Below, piece after piece: positions 59,719 through 64,000 of a stretch of DNA of 64,000 nucleotides; within the stretch, counting starts at the first letter, position 1; every line of letters begins with the position of its first letter. A program made the position numbers and the translations under genes. The notes under the pieces are model-generated. The model was not told where the DNA came from. It saw only the letters and a program-made list of their open reading frames with translations, and did not search any database. This DNA is from Solirubrobacter phytolaccae (GTDB taxonomy: Bacteria > Actinomycetota > Thermoleophilia > Solirubrobacterales > Solirubrobacteraceae), in assembly GCF_027587195.1 (NCBI RefSeq), contig NZ_JAPDDP010000028.1, positions 17,735-81,734 of the forward strand, in the 5' to 3' direction.

Positions 59719-62429
59719 GCGTTGACGGTGTCCGCGAGCGCCTCGCGCAGCTCTTTGCGGGTGCTCACGTCAAGCTTGCGGAACACCTTGCGCAGGTGGT
59801 ACTCGACCGTGCGCGGGCTGATGAACAGCTGCGCGCCGATCTCCGGGTTGGTGTTCCCGTCGCGGGCGAGCCGCGCGACCTGGACCTCCTGCGGCGTGAG
59901 CACGTCGCGCAGGTCCGGCGTGATCCGGCGCGCGGTCTCGCCGGTCGCCAGCAGCTCACGGCGGGCGCGCTCGGCGAACGCCTCCGCACCGATCCGGCTG
60001 AAGTCCAGGTGCGCGGCGCGCAGCAGCTCCCGCGCCTCCGTGCGGCGCTTGGCCCGCCGCAGCCACTCGCCGAACAGCAGTCGGCTGCGGGCGAGGTCGA
60101 CGGCCGCGCGACTGCGCTCGAGGTGCTCGATCGACGCGCGGTAGGCGGCTTCGTCGTCGTGCACCAGCGCCCGGCAGCGTGCCTCGACGCCGAGTGCCCA
60201 GGCCGTCCCCGCCGCCTGCGTCCGCGGGCGCAACCGCTCCAGCGCGGCGGCCGCCTCGTCCGGCCGCCCGCAGCGCGCGGCGGCCTCCACCAGCTCGACG
60301 AGCGCCGGGCCGTAGGCCATCACGTCCTCGTGCTCGACCGCCTGCTGCGCCTCGGCAAGCGCGTCGGCGTACTCGCCGCAGCCGTTGTAGAGCAGCGCGG
60401 TGAGCCAGAAGCCCAGGCCGAACGCCGAGCCCTCGCCGCGTGCCATCGCGTTCGGGAGCCCGAAGTCCAGCAGCGCCCGGACCTGCGCGCGGTCGCCGCG
60501 GGTCGCCGCCAGCGCGAACGCCGCGTACTTGAGCGGCGGGATGCCGGTCGCGCGGATGAGCGAGTCGACCTCGTCGATCAGCGCCTTCGCGGCGCCGAAG
60601 TCCCCCGCGTGGACGTTGTGCACGGCGAGGAAGTTCGCCATCACGGGCAGCAGGCTCAGCGCGCCCGTGTCGCGCGCGAGCTGCACCCCGCGCGTCGCCA
60701 GCGCGTGCCACAGCTCGTCGTCCCAGAGGTCCTGGGACATCCGGCACGCGAGCCACAGCCAGCGCCGGTCCGCGCCGCCGCCGTCGGCCTCGGCGAACGC
60801 CCGCGCCGCCGCGGAGAGCGGCTCGACCGACTCGGCGTAGCCCGCGCTGAACCGCGTCACGAGCGCGTCGAGCAGCGCCTCGGCGGGCCCTTCGGTGCGG
60901 ACCCGGTGCGCCGCCGCCACGGCCACCGCGTGCTCGTCCGGGCCGATCGCCAGGCGCCCGGCGAACATCGCCGACGCCATCGCGTCCAGGTACGCCTCCC
61001 GCGCCAGCACGGGGTCCAGCGGCTCCAGTCGCCGCGCCGCCTCCAGGAACAGCGGCGGCGAGTCGCGCCCGCGCCCACGGGCGAACACGATCTCCGCGCA
61101 CAGCCGCTCAAGCCGGGCGCTGCCGAGCGCGTCGAGCGGACCGAGCTTCGCCGCCGACACGAGCTCCTCCGCGGCCGCGGCGTCGGCGACCTCGAGCTTG
61201 GCCTGCGCGGCGGCGAGCGCGCGCTGCGCACGGCGGGCGGGATCCGGGGTCAGCTCCGCCGCGCGCTCCAGGAACGCGGCGGCGGCCGAGAGCCCACCAC
61301 GGCGCTGGGCGCGGTCGGCGGACCGCTCCATCTCGGCGGCGACCGCCTCGTCGGGCGTGGTGGTCGCGTGCGCGCGATGCCACGCGTAGCGGTCGGGATC
61401 GACGACCGGGTCGGTCGCCTCCGCGAGCGCGGCGTGCACGGCGCAGCGGTCCAGCAGGTCCGCCCCGCGGTACACCGCCGACCGCACCAGGGGATGCTTG
61501 AACCGCACCCGGGCGCCCAGCTCGATCAGGTCCGCGGCCTCCGCCGGGCGACCGGCGTCGCCGCCGATCCCGAGTCGCGTGGCGGCGTTCCACAGCAGGC
61601 TCGAGTCGCCGAGCGGCTCGGCCGCGGCCGTCAGCAGCAGCCGTTGCGTGTCCGGCGGCAGCGACGCGACCCGCTGGCGGAACGTCTGCTCGATCCGGTT
61701 CGCCAGCGGCCGCGCGTCCGGGAGGCCGAACCCGCCGGCCAGCTCGGCCGGGGTCAGGCCCCGCGGCAGCTCCAGCAACGCGAGCGGGTTCCCGCGCGTC
61801 TCGGCGAGGATCCGGTCGCGCACGCGCGCGTCCATCCGCCCCGGCACGGCCGACTCGAGCAGCGAGCGCGCCTCCGCGGTCGCCAGGCCCTCCACGCGCA
61901 GCTCCGGCAGCCCGGCCAGCGCGTCCGGGTCGCACGGCTCGCGCACCGCGAACACCATCGCGATCCGCTCCGCGAGCAGCCGGCGGGCGACGAACGCGAA
62001 CACCTGCGCGGAGGCCCGGTCCAGCCACTGCGCGTCCTCGACCAGGCACACGAGCGGTTGCGCCTCGGCGGTCTCGGCCAGCAGGCTCAGCACCGCCAGG
62101 GCGACCAGGAAGCGGTCCGGCGCGCTCCCCTCGCGCAGCCCGAAGGCGACTTCGAGCGCCTCCTGCTGGGGCGACGGCAGCGCCCGCACCCCGTCGAGCA
62201 TCGGCGCGCACAGGTGATGCAGGCCCGCGTACGGCAGCTCCATCTCGGCCTGCACGCCGACCGCACGGGCGAGCCGGCAGCCGCCCGCCTGCCCGGCCGC
62301 GTACTCCAGCAGCGCGGTCTTGCCGATTCCGGCCTCGCCGCGCAGGACGAGCACCGCGCTCTCCCCCACACGGATCCGTTGCAGCAGCGCGTCCAGCGCA
62401 GCGCACTCGTGGCGGCGGCCGCGCAGCAT
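59715..62429 (-). CDS. LuxR-family ATPase regulator (LAL/STAND type)
   Basis: A 904-residue regulator from ATG 62429. The N-terminal AAA/STAND ATPase has Walker A LRGEAGIGKTALLEYA and Walker B LVCLVEDAQWLD, then FVARRLLAERIAMVFAVR and a winged-helix-like part (LLTAAAEPLGD). A long TPR-like helical region spans about residues 380-830. The C-terminal LuxR HTH is LTPQEVQVARLARDG, TNPEIGAQLFISPRTVEYHL and KLDVSTRKELREAL in order. Such proteins activate transcription on binding an inducer. It is two bases downstream of a paralogue that starts beyond the window. Confidence 0.93.
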   Translation of the reverse strand: MLRGRRHECAALDALLQRIRVGESAVLVLRGEAGIGKTALLEYAAGQAGGCRLARAVGVQAEMELPYAGLHHLCAPMLDGVRALPSPQQEALEVAFGLREGSAPDRFLVALAVLSLLAETAEAQPLVCLVEDAQWLDRASAQVFAFVARRLLAERIAMVFAVREPCDPDALAGLPELRVEGLATAEARSLLESAVPGRMDARVRDRILAETRGNPLALLELPRGLTPAELAGGFGLPDARPLANRIEQTFRQRVASLPPDTQRLLLTAAAEPLGDSSLLWNAATRLGIGGDAGRPAEAADLIELGARVRFKHPLVRSAVYRGADLLDRCAVHAALAEATDPVVDPDRYAWHRAHATTTPDEAVAAEMERSADRAQRRGGLSAAAAFLERAAELTPDPARRAQRALAAAQAKLEVADAAAAEELVSAAKLGPLDALGSARLERLCAEIVFARGRGRDSPPLFLEAARRLEPLDPVLAREAYLDAMASAMFAGRLAIGPDEHAVAVAAAHRVRTEGPAEALLDALVTRFSAGYAESVEPLSAAARAFAEADGGGADRRWLWLACRMSQDLWDDELWHALATRGVQLARDTGALSLLPVMANFLAVHNVHAGDFGAAKALIDEVDSLIRATGIPPLKYAAFALAATRGDRAQVRALLDFGLPNAMARGEGSAFGLGFWLTALLYNGCGEYADALAEAQQAVEHEDVMAYGPALVELVEAAARCGRPDEAAAALERLRPRTQAAGTAWALGVEARCRALVHDDEAAYRASIEHLERSRAAVDLARSRLLFGEWLRRAKRRTEARELLRAAHLDFSRIGAEAFAERARRELLATGETARRITPDLRDVLTPQEVQVARLARDGNTNPEIGAQLFISPRTVEYHLRKVFRKLDVSTRKELREALADTVNA

Positions 62430-62431
62430 GC

Positions 62432-64000
62432 TCAGGGGAGCGCGTCCGCGAGCTCGCGCCGCGAGCTGATGCCCAGCTTGCCGAACACCTTGTGCAGGTG
62501 GTACTCGACGGTCCGCGGGCTGAGGAACAGCCGCGCGGCGATCTCCGGGTTGGTGTGGCCGTCCGCGGCGAGGCGGGCGATGTGCGTCTCCTGCGCCGTG
62601 AGGGCTTCGTGGCGCCCGTTGGCCGGCCGGCGCACGCTCTCGCCGGTGGCCTGCAGGCCGCGGCGGGCGCGCTCGGCGAACGCGTCCGCGCCGATCTGGG
62701 TGAGCTGGTCGAACGCGAGCCGCAGCTGCGCGCGGGCGTCCGCGCCGCGCCCGTCCTGGAGGCACAGCCACTCGCCGTAGAGCAGCTGCGCCCGGGCCAG
62801 CTCGCCACGTACGCGCGTGCGTCCCAGCCGCTCGATCGCCTCGCGATGGTCGCGCTCGTCATCGCTGAGCAGCGCCTGCGCGCGGGCCTGGATGCCCAGC
62901 GCCCAGTCGGTGCCGCTCGCGCGGGTGACCGGCTCCAGGTGCGCGAACGCGTCTCGCGCCAGCTCGGGCTGCCCGCTCTTGACCCCCGCCTCGACGAGCT
63001 CACTCAGCGCCCAGCTCGCCGGCCCGGCGTGGTTCGGGTGCGCCGCCGCTTCCTGCCCCGCGACGACCGCGTCCTGGAACCGGCCGTGGCCGTTCGCGAG
63101 CACCGCCCGCGCCCACTGCGTGTTGAGCAGCCCGACGCCCTCGCCGCGCGCGACCATGCCGCCGAGCGTCATGGCGATGAGGTCGGTGAGCTCCTGCTCA
63201 CGCCCCCGCCAGGCCGCGAGACCCAGCGCGCTGTAGGGCGCGAGCGTCGTGCCGGTGGCGTGCTGGACCGCGTCGAGCTCGGAGATCAGCGCCTCGGCGG
63301 CGGCGAACTCCCCGGCGAGCACGTGCGCGACCGCCCGCGAGTGCAGGGTGAGCGGGAGCACGCTGAGCGCGCCGACCGCGCGGGCCAGCTCGTTGTGCCG
63401 CGTCGAGAGCGACATCCAGCCCGCCTCGTCCCACAGCTCGGCGGCGTCCGAGGACGCGAGCCACAGCCAGCGCAGCCCGGTCTCCGCCGGGAGGTCGTCA
63501 CGGCGGAAGGCCTTCACCACCCGCCGGCGGACGGGCACCGCGGCGGCGTAGCCGTCGGTGAACCGCGCGGCCAGGCTCTCCAGCACGAGGTCGACCTCAC
63601 CCGAGCGGGGCGGGAGCCGGCGGACGGCGTCCGCGAGCTCGGCCGCGCAGGCCTCACCCGCCCGGCCCGCGAGCCGCGCGGCGGAGAACGCCTCCAGGTA
63701 GGTCTCGCGCGCGAGCTGGTCGTCGAGCGGCTCCAGTCGGCGGGCGGCGGCGAGCAGCAGCGACGCGGCCTCGGCGCCGTGGCGCGAGGCGAACGCGATC
63801 TGGCCGCGCAGCAGGTCCACCCGGGCGCGGGACAGCGCGTCCAGCGGCGTCTCCGCGGCGGTCGTGAGCAGCACGAGCGCTCCGTCGAACGCGCCCGCGC
63901 GCAGCATCGTCTCCGCCGCCGCCAGCGCGCGCAGCCCGCGCCGCCGCGGGTCGGGCGTGAGCGCGGTCGCCTGCTCCAGGAACGCGGCCGCGGCCGCCAC
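62432..64000 (-). CDS. LuxR-family ATPase regulator, C-terminal part (5' end outside window)
   Basis: The visible 522 residues contain the TPR-like helical region and the C-terminal LuxR HTH (LTAQETHIARLAADGHTNPEI, LFLSPRTVEYHLHKVFGKL, SSRRELADAL). The sequence aligns with the neighbouring 904-residue protein from about residue 400 on (for example AAAFLEQATALTPDPRRR against AAAFLERAAELTPDPARR), so the pair is a tandem duplication. The ATPase half lies beyond base 64000. The frame stays open to the window edge. Confidence 0.9.
   Translation of the reverse strand: MAAAAAFLEQATALTPDPRRRGLRALAAAETMLRAGAFDGALVLLTTAAETPLDALSRARVDLLRGQIAFASRHGAEAASLLLAAARRLEPLDDQLARETYLEAFSAARLAGRAGEACAAELADAVRRLPPRSGEVDLVLESLAARFTDGYAAAVPVRRRVVKAFRRDDLPAETGLRWLWLASSDAAELWDEAGWMSLSTRHNELARAVGALSVLPLTLHSRAVAHVLAGEFAAAEALISELDAVQHATGTTLAPYSALGLAAWRGREQELTDLIAMTLGGMVARGEGVGLLNTQWARAVLANGHGRFQDAVVAGQEAAAHPNHAGPASWALSELVEAGVKSGQPELARDAFAHLEPVTRASGTDWALGIQARAQALLSDDERDHREAIERLGRTRVRGELARAQLLYGEWLCLQDGRGADARAQLRLAFDQLTQIGADAFAERARRGLQATGESVRRPANGRHEALTAQETHIARLAADGHTNPEIAARLFLSPRTVEYHLHKVFGKLGISSRRELADALP

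Noticed and set aside
1..64000. tRNA, rRNA, CRISPR array, integrase, complete insertion sequence, riboswitch
   Set aside because: None was seen: no cloverleaf-like or rRNA segments, no regularly spaced repeats, no transposase or integrase frames. Faint structured RNAs could be missed without covariance models.

Overview
This is a 64-kb stretch of a very GC-rich chromosome with almost exclusively G/C third codon positions, many GTG and some TTG starts, ATGA/GTGA gene overlaps, and large LuxR-type ATPase regulators. This points to an actinobacterium, and the mix of families suggests Thermoleophilia/Solirubrobacterales. That placement is inference, because no rRNA or other marker gene is present. 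I see no tRNA, rRNA, CRISPR array, prophage or complete insertion sequence. Genes are packed tightly and no gap exceeds about 215 bases.

Layout. 1-5855: end of a methyltransferase gene, a stress protein with a CPA2 antiporter, a secreted esterase, a TRIC-type channel, a startless membrane ORF behind a strong sigma70 promoter, a SigB/SigF-type sigma factor and a hemerythrin protein. 5856-10359: an inverted-repeat element, a secreted M28 aminopeptidase, a coiled-coil membrane protein and a dehydratase/acyl-CoA dehydrogenase pair. 10429-13791: one 1120-residue protein with an N-terminal metacaspase domain and a C-terminal alpha/beta hydrolase. 13792-18756: an ECF sigma/membrane anti-sigma pair divergent from an L,D-transpeptidase around a perfect dyad, a flavin oxidoreductase, and a YhcG-type PDDEXK nuclease behind a textbook LexA box. 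18948-23037: phosphoketolase, a stress protein, a double-cysteine-motif protein and a secreted DNRLRE protein.

23181-41523 is a nitrogen and carbon catabolism zone. It holds agmatine deiminase with a divergent urease-like ureAB/ureC unit lacking nearby accessory genes, a PolX-like protein, and a LysR regulator divergent from a flavoenzyme/DapA-like/two-aldehyde-dehydrogenase operon. A second LysR is divergent from a five-gene operon. I read that operon as conversion of pipecolate or 2-aminoadipate semialdehyde to 2-oxoglutarate: DAO-type oxidase, ALDH7, a Glu/Leu-type dehydrogenase, HglS and an FAD D-2-hydroxyglutarate dehydrogenase.

41560-53262: secreted and housekeeping-like genes (GlgX, two SDRs, a methyltransferase-TPR protein), then an ABC-2 exporter divergent from a histidine kinase/response regulator pair. 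53331-64000: an NmrA-like protein, a coupled trio containing a degenerate carbamoyltransferase homologue, a haem peroxidase next to a truncated ECF41-like sigma factor, an inverted duplicate pair of alpha/beta hydrolases in which one copy has lost its nucleophile, and two tandem LuxR-family ATPase regulators, the second running off the window. Short perfect palindromes of similar design recur at both ends of the window.
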